Assembly (NCBI GenBank): GCA_030789695.1
Contig: CM061132.1
Coordinates: 28,429,858-28,493,857 of the forward strand
Direction of reading: 5' to 3'
DNA: 64,000 bases
Origin: Scilla litardierei
Lineage: Eukaryota; Streptophyta; Magnoliopsida; Asparagales; Asparagaceae
Each line of letters opens with the position of its first letter. Position 1 is the first letter of the stretch. The translations under genes were made by a program, and so were the position numbers. This document shows, in pieces, positions 43,931 through 54,596 of the stretch. The notes under the pieces were generated by a model. That model had not been told where the DNA came from. It saw only the letters and a list, made by a program, of their open reading frames with translations, and ran no database searches.

Positions 43931-45741
43931 TGTTGAGCATTGGTGTTTCATACCAATCTTATTTTGATGATGATCACAACATTATGTTGTTGCTAATGAA
44001 TCTTATGTTTTAGTCTCTCAGTTTATTTCAAGGATATCTTTCTTGGAGACTAATCACTTGGTGTAAGGATGGACATCATGTGAAGAAGGGCCAATGTTTG
44101 GACTCAAGGAGTGCCAAAGCTTGGAGATGATGGAGAGCAATCAAGGCATGAAGATTGAAGACTTAGACTCTTTTGAAAGCATTGTAATCCATGTAATTTA
44201 CTTTATTGCTTTCTCTCTCTTTTGAGTTTAGGGTTGATGTAATGCCTTGCTAGATGGTTTACTCATTCATACACATACATTTAACCATCTTAGTGAACCT
44301 TAGGATTATCATAGAATCCAACCCAATAGGTTAACTCTTTCTGTCAGTCGCCTGTTGAGGGAAACACAGTCGACTGGGTGATTTCCAGTCGCCTGTAGAT
44401 CCTTCTACAGTCGCCTGATATGCACTGCTCAAGTCAACATTTCTATTGACTCACACTTGAGATTTACGCACAGTCATCTGTCAATCAGTTCACAGTCGCC
44501 TGTATGTTTACAGTCACCTGAGATTTGGCCAACAGTCGCATGTCTATCGTAAGTACAATCTCTGCATCTCTCTGTCTTCTCTCCATACTTTACAGTAGTC
44601 GGCTGATGAAGAATATACAGTCGACTGTAGTATTAACATCAGTCGCCTGTGCGAAGAATTGGAGAAAGAGTGCAGCTCTCTGTTTCGATCCATCCCCTGC
44701 AGCAGTCGTCTGCTGAAGGTTTAACAGGCGCCTATCCTGTTTGTCAGTCGACTGTATTGACTTCGTCAGTCGACTGTCCTGGCTCAGATTATAGCCGTTG
44801 GATATTTTCTAGCCGTTGATCAGTCGACTGTCTTATGATCATCAGTCGACTGTTCCTGTCGTTTTCACCCAGTTTCTAGCAGTTGCAGATTTGATTTTCT
44901 GGCTGTTTCTTTGGGTTTTTGGGCGTGATATAAGATTCCTATATATATGAGTGTGCTGCCTTTCTTGAGAACTCTTGACAACATTTGATAAACTCTTAAC
45001 TCTATAGAAAATCTCAAGAGATTAATAAGCCACTCTCAAGCTCCCTCATTTCCCTCTATTTGAGCATTCATCTTTCTTCATGCATTGAAGTCCAGCTCAA
45101 GGGAAATCATCCAAGTGCTCTCAAGCATATTCCAACACTTGGAGATCCTCTTCCATGCATTGCATTCATTCATGAGTAAGCATCTCAAGGCATAGGTAAG
45201 AGTATTTACTTTACAGGGTGTAAATTGCTTTCCTATTTCTCTTTGTGGGATTAGGACACTCTCTTTGTAGGAGTCTCTCTCTTTGTGGGAGGTTGTCTCT
45301 TTGTGGGACTTGGGAATTCTCTTTGTGGGAATTAACTCTCTTTGTGGGAGTTCGTGTGTCATAGTGTAGGGCTAACCCTAATTCTCTGAGTGGGAGTTAG
45401 TGATTCTCTGTGTGGGAATCTTGATCCTTGTGTAGGAATATTGGTTGGATCCTTGTGTAGGGCATAAATCCTCTTTGTGGGGTATCTCTTTGTGGGATTT
45501 GTATTCACTTCTCTGTGTGGGAATATAGTGAATATTGGTGTGGCTGGATGTACCCAAGTTTGGGGAACCAGGGTAATTCTTTGTGTTTGTGTTTGAATTG
45601 ATTGTGCCATTTAATTCCTCTTGTATTTATAATTCCGCATTTGCAAGTTAAATTTTATTTGGACAATTTTATTGCCATTACACTATTCACCCCCCCTCTA
45701 GTGTGTGTTGTTAGTATTGCAAGGGTTAGACGATCCCTACA
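43931..45741 (+). repeat. element B 3' LTR (1811 bp)
   Basis: An uninterrupted copy of the LTR. Compared with the 5' LTR it lacks about 20 bp in the CAGTCG motif cluster. The TATA region is near 44940, and the CTCTTTGTGGGA repeats lie at about 45240-45500. Confidence 0.9.
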
Positions 45742-48143
45742 ATATCGAATCATAGTGGGTCAAACTTTTTGTATCCCACATTATGATTTTCTTCGCGCCA
45801 GATTTTCCAGTATCTGGGCCTATTTTGGGGAAACGCGTCTCATCGAAATCACAGCCTTCAAGATGTGCCTTAAATGCATCCCACGTTTGGGGTTCTAGGT
45901 ATCTTATAATTGAGGGTGAGTCAAACCCTACATAGATATCTAGGCAACGTTGAGGAGCCATTTTTGTCTTTTGTTGTGGGGCGATGGGGATTTAAACTGC
46001 GCGACCGAAGATTCTCAAGTGAGAAATGTTCGATTGCATTCCATATGCAAGTTGCATTTGAGACTCTGACCTTCAGAGTGTCTTATTTTCATGTATGATG
46101 CAGGATGCAAAATTTGCATGTCCCCATGCATCCACCGGCAATCGAGATTTCATTAATAATGGACGTACGATCCATTGGAGTTTATTTATCAGTGACTCTA
46201 CCGACCCATTTTGGGTATGAACATGAGACACTGTATGTTCATTTTCTATTCCCGTTGCTTGGCAGTACTCATGAAATGACCGAGAGATAAATTCTCTAAC
46301 ATTAACCAAACTTATTTTATTTATTTGATTGTCTGGAAAATGTGCCTGCAACATTATTATTTGTGCCAATAGCTTTGGAAAAGCTAAGTTGCGGGTCGAT
46401 AGTAGACACACATACGAATATTTTGAGGATGCATTTATCAGTACCATAGAGTACCGAAATAGCCCACTAGGGGACGGATTTGTCCACATCAATCTCCTTA
46501 TTTTCTTTCGAGGAAGTGTGGAGATTCTTTTGTTAGATTTTAATAGAGATGGCCTTGTAATTTGTTTTTCCTTATAGCAAGGGATGCGAGGGAATTCTCC
46601 CTTTTGAAGAATCTTCTGGTTCTTTAAGTCATACCCATATGATAAGATGTGGTGCATCATCACTGATTCAGGGTGGCCATGTCTATCCTGCTAAAGTAAA
46701 AACTTGGCTGATGTCGGGCACTTTAGGTGCTCCGTTAATTCCGCTTCCTCTCTCCGAATCTTTGTATGGTAGAAGCCTGTTAAAAGGCTCTCAAAATGTT
46801 CAAGTATGGATTTTACTCCTTTTTCTTGAGATGTTACATACAGTAATTTGTTTTTCATTTACATTTGTTGTTTCCAAATGGAATCCGTTGAAACGAATGT
46901 CTGTGAAACTTAGTAAGTTTCGGTTGGAATTCGGAGAGATTAGTGCATTTTTTATTTTTGTCATTTGGGAGCAACAGTGTTGCGTTCCCAGAACCGTCAA
47001 TATGGCCCTGATATTGGGCTTTGTTTTGAAGGATCGTATGTGTTTATTTATTGTCTACTAATCAGTTATGAGAGCAGTTCATCTATTAAACATTTTCATT
47101 CAAAATCAAATTACATAATTCAAAAAGATATCATAACATGAAATGTTCTTAAAACAAGTAGATAAGATAAAAATAGAAGGCTAATCAATTAGGTCTTCAT
47201 TTTCGAAGTCGTCAACTGTAAAATTTAATGGAGCATCAGAGGTCACCAGGTTTATTTCAGCTTTATTTTCCTTGTTTCCTTTATACAAATCTTGGAGATG
47301 TTGCGGAGTTCGGCACACTCTAGACCAGTAGCCTTTCATGCCACAGCTATGGCTCTGGTCTTCCCAATCCCTCTTGGGTGGGGGTGCATCATTCTTCTTG
47401 TTGTCATTTCTGCGCTAGGTGAACTTACGCTTCAATTCATTTCTTCGATGCTGGACTTGGCCCCTAGCCCTTTTGTTCAGTCCCCCTTTCTGTCGTCTTT
47501 CTTTTCGTTTATTGTCTCTCTTCTTTTTGGAAAAAGAAGAGGCATTGTGAGCTTCTGGTGGGGGGCAGTGCCAGGGGCACATGTTGTGAGTGGCGAGAAG
47601 AAGCTTTCTGTTTTGTTCAGCCATGAGTAAACATGACAGCAACTCAGAATACTTGGTAAACTTGCATTCACGGTATTGCTGCATTAGTATCGCATCATTC
47701 TCATGGAAAGACGTGTGAGTCTTTTCCAGCATGCGATCTTCTGAGACTATTTCACGCACAACTTCAGGCGTAAGGTGATGCTAAAGAAAGCTGAGTTGTA
47801 CTCAGCTATGGACTTAAAGTCCTGCAGTCTCAGGTTCTCCCACTCATATCGTGTCCTTGGTAGTATAACATCTTTCTGATGTTTATACTTATCCTCAAGG
47901 GCAGTCCACAGCTCAAATGGATCTTCAACCGTAAGGTATTCAGCCTTTAGGGTCTTGTCCACATGGTGGCGAATATAGATAATGACTTGCACCTTTTATA
48001 TATCGCTTACATTTTCATTTTTAGTCACAACAGAAATGAGGGACTTAGCCCGCATATGGAAACTTCACATCGAGCTGTCAGCTCAGATAGTTTCTTCTTG
48101 ATGCATCCAGCACTTCGAAATCGACACTTGAGATTTTACCCAT
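45742..48143 (-). pseudogene. element A gag, protease and integrase remnants
   Basis: Gag starts at ATG 48143 (MGKISSVDFEVLDASRRNYLS) and soon meets a stop. Capsid words follow: VIIYIRHHVDKTLKAEYLTVEDPFELW (47992) and DRMLEKTHTSFHENDAILMQQYRE (47759). A protease-region block SPNSNRNLLSFTDIRFNGFHLETTN is near 46950. Integrase occupies 46663-46073 (SKYSYVCLLSTRNLAFPKLLAQII...TGIENEHTVSHVHTQNGSVES...RLPVDAWGHA). The post-integrase APQRCLDIYVGFDSPSIIRYLEPQTWD is at 45961. The trace ends at 45742 at the border with element B. It has multiple frameshifts and stops. Confidence 0.8.
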
Positions 48144-50238
48144 TTTATCTAGCAGAGCACAAATTTGCATGAATTAATAATGTAAACAATAAACATTTTC
48201 ATGCGGAGGCAATTTTTATATGAAGAGCTAATTGTGTGGATCGGCCAGTCCCACATAAATAAAAAGTCCAAATTCCATTATAGTCCATAAATGAAAGCTT
48301 TAAAAAAGAAATTACAACTTTGGAAACCCCGTGGGTCCCATATAAGATCTTCAGCTTCAAGTGTGGCTTCCGTCTCCATGGAAAGTAGTCTTCGGTTTTG
48401 GACATTACATAAATTCCTCACTACAATTTCTCTCAAAAATAAAAGAAAAGTGCATGAAATAAAATGTGGGACTTAAACAGCCGATCCAAAACCTGCAATT
48501 AGCCATCCATGCAAAAAGTTGTGCTCATCAAACATTTTCAACAGACATTTTCATCACATGCATCACAGGCATTTACATTCACAGAAAGGATAAAAAATTT
48601 AATTACTTAATAATTATTGGACCACTGGGCAATGTCATACACCGTTATGTTAGCTGACTAACGGCAGAGCGGTCGCATGATCTTACTAATTATTAAGTTT
48701 TAATATTTGCACAACCAAACATAGTTTATCCATAGAATACGCATAAAATGATGCGTAGCATATAGTTATGATCCTACAAAGGTATCAAATAATGCAAGGG
48801 TTGTGCTAGTTGTGTTTATTCAAAAGGATTGAAAAAGAGCCCAAAATATAACATGTTCTTCATAAAAAGGAAGAAATTTTCCTTCTTAAATTTTCCCCAA
48901 TTTATCCCCAAATGTCCCCATAAGTCCCCTTAATTTCCTCTTAATGCCCCATATTATAACATGATTTTTTGATGAATTTCTAGGCCCCTAACCACCCTTC
49001 TTAATCAATTTTTAGCCCATAAAACCACCCATTTTAGCTGTTTTTTGTTTATTCCTTTCTGTTTTTTCTTCAATATAAACAGCCTGCGAGCCTGAAGCCC
49101 GCAGTGTGGCTGCGGGCTTCAGGCCCGCAGTCATTTTTCCTCTTTTTTCTGTGAAAGAAATTGCTTAAGCCCGCAGCTTGGCTGCGGGTTTCAGGCCCGC
49201 AGTCCGTTTTGTTTGGTTTTTTTCCCATGGGCTTCAGGCCTAGTAAAAAATTAGGGTTTGAGGGGCGGCGGCTAGGGCTAGCCGCCGCTGCCCGCCCCTC
49301 GATCTGCTTCCACCGTGCGGTGGTTAGGGGCAGGGGCCCTCCCCCTACAGCCAGGTAAGGGGGCGGGGGGCGGTTTATTACAGCGGCCCCCCTCTCGCCG
49401 TAGCGAGGGGGGAGGGGGGACAAGCAGCGCCCCCTTGCCGAAGCGAGGGGGAGGGTGGAATCGGCGGCCCCTCTTCGGGGGGGGGGGAACGGGAACGGGT
49501 GCCCCCCCGCTTTAGGCGGGGGGCGCGGGCTAACGGCCCCCCACCTCGCTTCATGCAGGGGGTGTAGGGACGCGACAGCCTTCAGGCACGGGGTAACAGC
49601 GCCCCCCCCCCCGCTTCAGGCGGGGGGTGCAGGGACGAGGTGGACTTCAGGCGCAGGCTAACGACGCCCCCCCCGTTCAGGCGACAGGTGTGAGGACGCA
49701 GCGGCCTTCAGGTGCAGGCTAACGGCAGCCCCCTTCAGGGGGACTATTACGACGCCCCCCCTTCGGGGGGACTATTATGACGGCCCTCCTTCGGGGGGGG
49801 AACTCGCACGGGGATGCCCCCCCCGATGGAGGCAGGGGAAGCACGGAGACCTGGCGGGGGTGACGGCCGGTGGCAAGGCCACCGGTGAGGTAGAGATAGG
49901 GTAAAAACCCCAATCTTCATTATTTACAGATTTTAAACATGTTAAAAACATGATTTTTGGACGATAAAAATCATCAATTTAGGTGATTAGCCCTAATTCC
50001 ATTTCGATCTTGCGAGATTTATGGAAAATACTATCATACGTATGATAAAAACAACATTTTAGCGAGATTTTCCTCTATATCTGTCCTCCGGATATAGCAA
50101 CGGTTGAATGAAGCCTACGCGGATGACGACGCTCGCTTGATGTGGATGACGCCACGCATGTGGATCTCCCACCTTCTTCACTTTCGCAATGATCGATTTT
50201 GTGTTGAAAATTTTAATTAGAGTCTCGTGCTGATATCG
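48144..50238 (-). other. element A leader, including a GC-rich minisatellite island
   Basis: This lies between the primer-site motif and gag. 48144-49070 is AT-rich with nothing recognised. 49080-49870 is very GC-rich, with hairpin-forming GAAGCCCGCAG...CTGCGGGCTTC and CCCCCTTCGGGGGG tracts. Units of about 62 bp contain CTTCAGGC(G)...GCAGGGACG...GGCTAACG.CGCCCCCC. 49910-50238 returns to AT-rich leader. Confidence 0.65.
49080..49870. repeat. GC-rich hairpin and minisatellite island
   Basis: Repeats containing TTCAGGC, GGGACG and GGCTAACG spaced about 60 bp apart between 49520 and 49740. Runs of G or C up to about 12 long. Open reading frames on both strands here are by-products of composition. 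Confidence 0.8.
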
Positions 50239-50385
50239 TGTTATGAATCATCATCTGGGGGAGAAACCCCCAGCTCTTTATTTATAGCATATAGAGGAGC
50301 GTACATAGATAGGATACAGAAGATATGGGCCTATCTATAAGATAGCAGTGATCCTAACCAACTCTGGTATTATCCATTCACAACA
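50239..50385 (-). repeat. 5' LTR of element A (147 bp)
   Basis: The partner of 28664-28809. It contains TATAAATAAAGAG on the minus strand. CGATATCAGCACGA follows at 50238 and below, as in element F. Confidence 0.85.
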
Positions 50386-50729
50386 GTTAAGGTTTTATAG
50401 TCAATTAAAAATAACAATTATTCTTTCATTACATAGCAGTTATTTTAAGAAGACCAGTTGACAGCAGATTTTTAAAAATAATAAAATAATCAGTTTGAAG
50501 ATGTAGCAATTATTTTTTTCCAACAAGTGCAGCTTTTGTGGCAGACAATTTCAACGAGTCGTTTATTGTAGTTTTCTTCTACATTTTTTTCATGGGAATT
50601 TCTTTGTTCACCCACCGTTTACTCGCGTGCACAATCACTATACCAATTATTTACAAATTTGCCACTGAACTTTTCACACCGCGCACAACAAATTTAAATT
50701 CCAAAAATGACCCGTTGTGCATGATGAGT
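50386..50729. other. AT-rich spacer between elements A and G
   Basis: No ORF, repeat or terminus recognised. It continues at 60811 on the other side of element G. Confidence 0.5.
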
Positions 50730-50734
50730 GTAAC

Positions 50735-52002
50735 TGTTGAATCATTGGGCCGGCACTCGAGATAACTCGATCAACGGATGACTAAGGCCCACAGGGCCCA
50801 CAAGAGAAGTCCGACACCGACTCAGTCAAAGCCTATTGGCTAGTCAACCGTTGCATTCACCTCGCTCGAACGTGGGATTAAAGGCGGGCTCGTAAATCGT
50901 AGGAACATGCACAACATTTACTCCTACTAAAAGGGAAAGATCGTGGCCCCATTATGGGGGGCCGTTATCTCTCCAACGTCTCCAAAGGGACCCTGAACGC
51001 CTATAAATACAAGGACGGGTCCCGTCTCCAAGGTACGAGGTCTAAGACATAGAACTATACTTTCTCAGCTTGTATTCCTTATACTACAGGCTTGCACTGC
51101 CAGTACTGAGACGAACCTCTGTGGGTCGATCTAAGCTGCACCAAGCTCCCTCTCTCCCTTAAGTTTCATACTAACTTAAGCATCGGAGGGGATTTGGGTC
51201 GGAACCCAGATCCGACCCCTTAACGTCTCCATGTGCCAAAGCTTCCTACTAGTTTTCATGCTCCTGCTATTTTTGACGTTTTTTGGGAATTATTTGAGCA
51301 TTGGAATATTTTATATAGCTTATTGGAAGTCAATATTGTGTTTTTTTAGTCATTATATTTATTTTCACATCAAATGGACTAATTTCTCCTTCTCCTATTT
51401 TTCAGGTACTCCTGGGAGTCTTGGGGATTTTCCAGAATTTTCTGGGATTTTTCCAAGCGCCAGGCGGGCCGCTTGGAACCGCGGGCCGGCCTGCTGGCCG
51501 GCCCGCTTCGCCCAAATCTCGGAGAGCGCAGGCGCGCGCAAAATTAAAAAAAATAAAATATAAAAAAAAACGCAAAGCAAAGCGGGCTTCGGCCCGCTCG
51601 AAATTTCGAGCGGGCTCCGAAGCCCCGCTTGTTTTTTTTCGGCTCCCAGCGCGCGCGATTAATTAAGATGTGGGCGCGGGTCGGGCGGCAGCGGACCCGA
51701 CCCGCAATGCGTTAAATTGCTGGGCTGTGCGAATTTGAGGTTCATTTTCACACTTCCACTAGTCAACCATGCAACCGACGGTCATCATCCTACATCGAGG
51801 GTCGTCATCGAGCTCCCCAGCCTCGAACGATCGATGCATTTGCTGCTCGAAGGTCGATCGAGCACCGCATCATCATTAACTACCATCACACGACCCAGGC
51901 TCTTCGAACTAGGGTCCCACTTCATCTGCTGACGAGGCTCCGACTCAGCATCTAGAGTCTACGCTAGCTTGACAACTGTCTAGGTCAATTTTGGCCTTAA
52001 CA
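50735..52002 (+). repeat. 5' LTR of element G (1268 bp)
   Basis: It starts TGTTGAATCATTGGGCC and has a CTATAAATACAAGG promoter element at 51001. Compared with the 3' LTR it has about 0.54 kb extra (about 51235-51770). That extra part contains GC-rich inverted repeats such as GCGGGCCGGCC...GGCCGGCCCGC and an A-rich run. Confidence 0.85.
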
Positions 52003-52003
52003 G

Positions 52004-52026
52004 TTTGTCACTGTCTGTGGGAAACG
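52004..52026 (+). promoter_or_regulatory. primer-binding site region of element G
   Basis: The TTTGTCACTGTCTGTGGGAA word sits at the LTR border in the position where Tat elements carry a TGGCGCCGTCTGTGGGAA-like site. Three substitutions are visible. Confidence 0.65.
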
Positions 52027-52062
52027 TTAACCAGATTGACATCCCAAAGATATCCAGTAGCT

Positions 52063-53595
52063 ATGACAGCTAGACCTAGCAACGTCGGACCGATCGAAGG
52101 TCCGAAGGAGAAGCCGAAAGCGAACAACGTCTTGGTGGAGGATGTCACAGACTCCACATCACCATTACCACGACCAGCAGAGTATTTGAAGGAGCCTGAG
52201 GTGGCTCGAAAGGAATTCACTTAGTTCACCGAGCAGGTCGACATGAGTCTCAGTATTTTGGCGACTTTGATATGAAAAAAATGGGAAATCCATCGCTCTT
52301 GAATGAGCCGTTGTCGCCTCCAAACCCGAACCTGACGCTAACCAGGGGCACAGCCTTCCTCCAAGATCTGGGGGATCCGAGAGTGGATCAACTAGAGATC
52401 GGTCCGCACAACACAACCCCCTGTCTCACCAGTACAGTAGAATGGGAGTCGATAATCGAGCCTTCGTTCTCCAGGGGGAACACACCCCCTCCAATTAACG
52501 GGAAGCAACCTGCAACATCCTAGGTCTGGACCCTGTATGTGGATTTGGGAGTAGGGAGGAGATCCCGAACCGATCCTCGGGAGCCAACTACATGCAACCC
52601 AGAGAAGGAGGATCTCTACTGATCCGATTCACGATTCGGAGGATCACACTAAAAGAGAATATCATCTCTGCACCTCTTCTTTCAAAGGTCAAACTCCCGG
52701 CCCTACCAGCTTATGATGGCAGAGGTAACCCATGGTTACACATTCGTAAGTATCTGAATGTCATGCTACTCCAAGGGGCCGACGAGCCATACCTTTGTAG
52801 AGCCTTCCTTGCTACCCTGTTCAAGCGGGCAGAAAGCTGGTACGAAGGGCTACCCCACGGCTGCATCGGCTCGTTTGATGAATTGGCAGAAATAGTCTGT
52901 AAACAATTCGTCGTGAGACGACGTCCTAAGAAGAGGTCCTCCCACCTCTTCTCGCTCAAGCAGAATGAGAACGAATCGATCCGAGCCTTCATCCAGAGAT
53001 TCAACGACGACAGGCTCGATGTGGAGGAGACGCCGACGTGACTGTCATAGTAGTGCTCACCCAGGCGGTCCTCGGAATAAGCACCTACGAAGGGCACTCC
53101 AACAGTTCCCCCTAATACCGTCGCAGAAATGCTCAACATAACGGATCGGTTCACTTCCTCCGAAGAAGCAGAAGAACCCACCGGAGCTAGTGCGAAGGAC
53201 ACCCCCTCCCACCACAGAGACACGAGGCGAGAGAAACCAATTTCGGGAACCCCCGCCAGAAGTCTCGAGACATGAGACCGAGGGAGATGAGCCCTCGAAG
53301 TAAGGAGCATCCTACCTATGCTAAGCCAGTCACTCCTAAGACGAAAGTCCTCGTTTACGCCCCACGAGATGAGCTGATCCAAGAGACAGTAAAGAGGGCA
53401 AATATAAGAAGTGGGACGACCTCAAATTCTGCAAATATCACAACGACTATGGGCACGATACCAACGACTGTTGGACTATCAAAAAAGAGATTGATAACCG
53501 AGTCAAGCGAGGACACCCCAAGAACCCGGCTCACAATCAACCTAGCAAGGATGGATTCTCAAAGTAGAAGGGCAAGTCACCTGTCACCAATGTGA
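52063..53595 (+). pseudogene. element G gag pseudogene
   Basis: The ATG at 52063 opens 53 codons (TARPSNVGPIEGPKEKPKAN...) before a stop. The capsid domain is readable at 52592-53041: KVKLPALPAYDGRGNPWLHIRKYLNVMLLQGADEPYLCRAFLATL, then AESWYEGLPHGCIGSFDELAEIVCKQF and SIRAFIQRFNDD. These match the layout of Tat-type gag. The knuckle-like end, FCKYHNDYGHDTNDCWTIKKEID, lies near 53430 in another frame. It has at least three frame changes or stops. Confidence 0.8.
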
Positions 53596-53845
53596 TTGTT
53601 TAGCAAGCCGTCTAAGCTCGAGGAGAATAAAGAGGCGTTAGATAGCAACAACTCCGATGAAGTTCGGAAACACATATACGCCTTTTGTTTTTCTTTGTCA
53701 CTCTTTTTCACTAAAGCATGTCCTTTTCAATTTCGCTTCAAGCCTTCGTAAAGTCTACAGAAACTATCCCATCAAAACTCCCCTTGAAAAGGATCCGATC
53801 CTTGAGAGGTCTTGGGTAAACCAAACTTATGTTGATGAAATCCAT

Positions 53846-54596
53846 GCAAGTGACTCCTAAAGCGTCGTCAGCCGCAAGTTGAAGTAGCTGCCCCTTTGCC
53901 ACTGAACGACTCTTCTAAAAGAGCGTCAGCCACAAGGCGAAGGGGCCGCCCCTTCGCCACTGAACGACTCTTCTAAACGAGCATCAGCCGCAAGGCGAAG
54001 GGGCCACCCCTTCGCCACTGAACGACTCTTCTAAACGAGCGTCAGCCGCAAGTCGAAGGAGTCAGCCCTTTGCTACTGAACGACTCTCGTAAAGCTTCAT
54101 CAGCCGTAAGTCGAAGGGGTCACCCATTCTCTACTGAATGACTCTCCTAAATGAGCGTCAGCCGTAAATCGAAGGGGCCACCCCTTCGCCACTGAACGAC
54201 TCTCCTGAAATGTCATCAACCGTAAGTCGAAGGGGCCACTGCTTCACCACTGAACGACTCTCCTAAATGAGCGTCAACTGTAAGTCGAAGGGGCCACCCC
54301 TTCGCCATTGAACGACTCAAACGTCTTCAGCCGTAAGTCGAAGGGGCCACCTCTTCGCCACTGAATGACTCTCTTGAAACGTCGTCAGCTGTAAGTCGAA
54401 GGGGCCACCCCGTCGCTACTGAACAACTCTCTTAAAGCGTCGTTAGCCGTAAGTCGAAGGGGCCACCCCTTCGCTACTAAACGACTCTCTTAAACGAGCG
54501 TCGGTCGTAAGTCGAAGGGGCCGCCCCTTTGCTACTGAGCAACTCTCCTAAAGCAGCGTCAGCCGTAATTCGAAGGGGCCATCCCATTACTACTGA
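53846..54596 (+). repeat. tandem repeat block 1, about 58 bp, about 13 units
   Basis: Each unit reads roughly CACTGAACGACTCTCCTAAA, then GAGCGTCAGCCGTAAGT, then CGAAGGGGCCACCCCTTCG. The last part is a perfect 8-bp stem with a CCA loop. Units vary by substitution and a few bases of length. The block is interrupted at 54596 by an inserted element and resumes at 56331. Confidence 0.93.

Larger units (their letters stand above)
31083..45741 (+). mobile_element. element B: Sirevirus-like LTR element, gag intact, pol absent
   Basis: The 5' LTR (31083-32091 plus 40075-40891, split by element C) and the 3' LTR (43931-45741) share TGTTGAG(T/C)ATTGG starts and GATCCCTACA ends. A primer site TGGTATCGGAGC is at 40894-40905. 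The interior has one long gag ORF (40928-42925), then about 1 kb of non-coding DNA with repeated G5-tract polypurine motifs, a Sirevirus hallmark. No protease, integrase or RT is present. By eye the LTRs differ at about 2.5-3% of sites. I found no clean 5-bp TSD. The flanking element A frame rejoins almost exactly across the insertion. Confidence 0.88.
28664..50385 (-). mobile_element. element A: decayed Ty1-copia with short LTRs, split by element B
   Basis: Short direct repeats at 28664-28809 and 50239-50385 are the LTRs (minus-strand start TGTTGTGAATGG). GTTAT and GTTAA flank them, a one-mismatch TSD. After the 5' LTR comes CGATATCAGCACGA, the primer-site motif also seen in element F. Coding traces run gag, protease and integrase (48143 to 45742), then RT and RNase H (31082 to 29350). 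The break lies exactly where element B is inserted. Without B the element is about 7.1 kb. Protein words such as RSHIPAANTPAKIDIPE and WNESIKDELDSL are typical of one plant copia lineage (Ivana/Oryco-like; inference). Confidence 0.85.
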
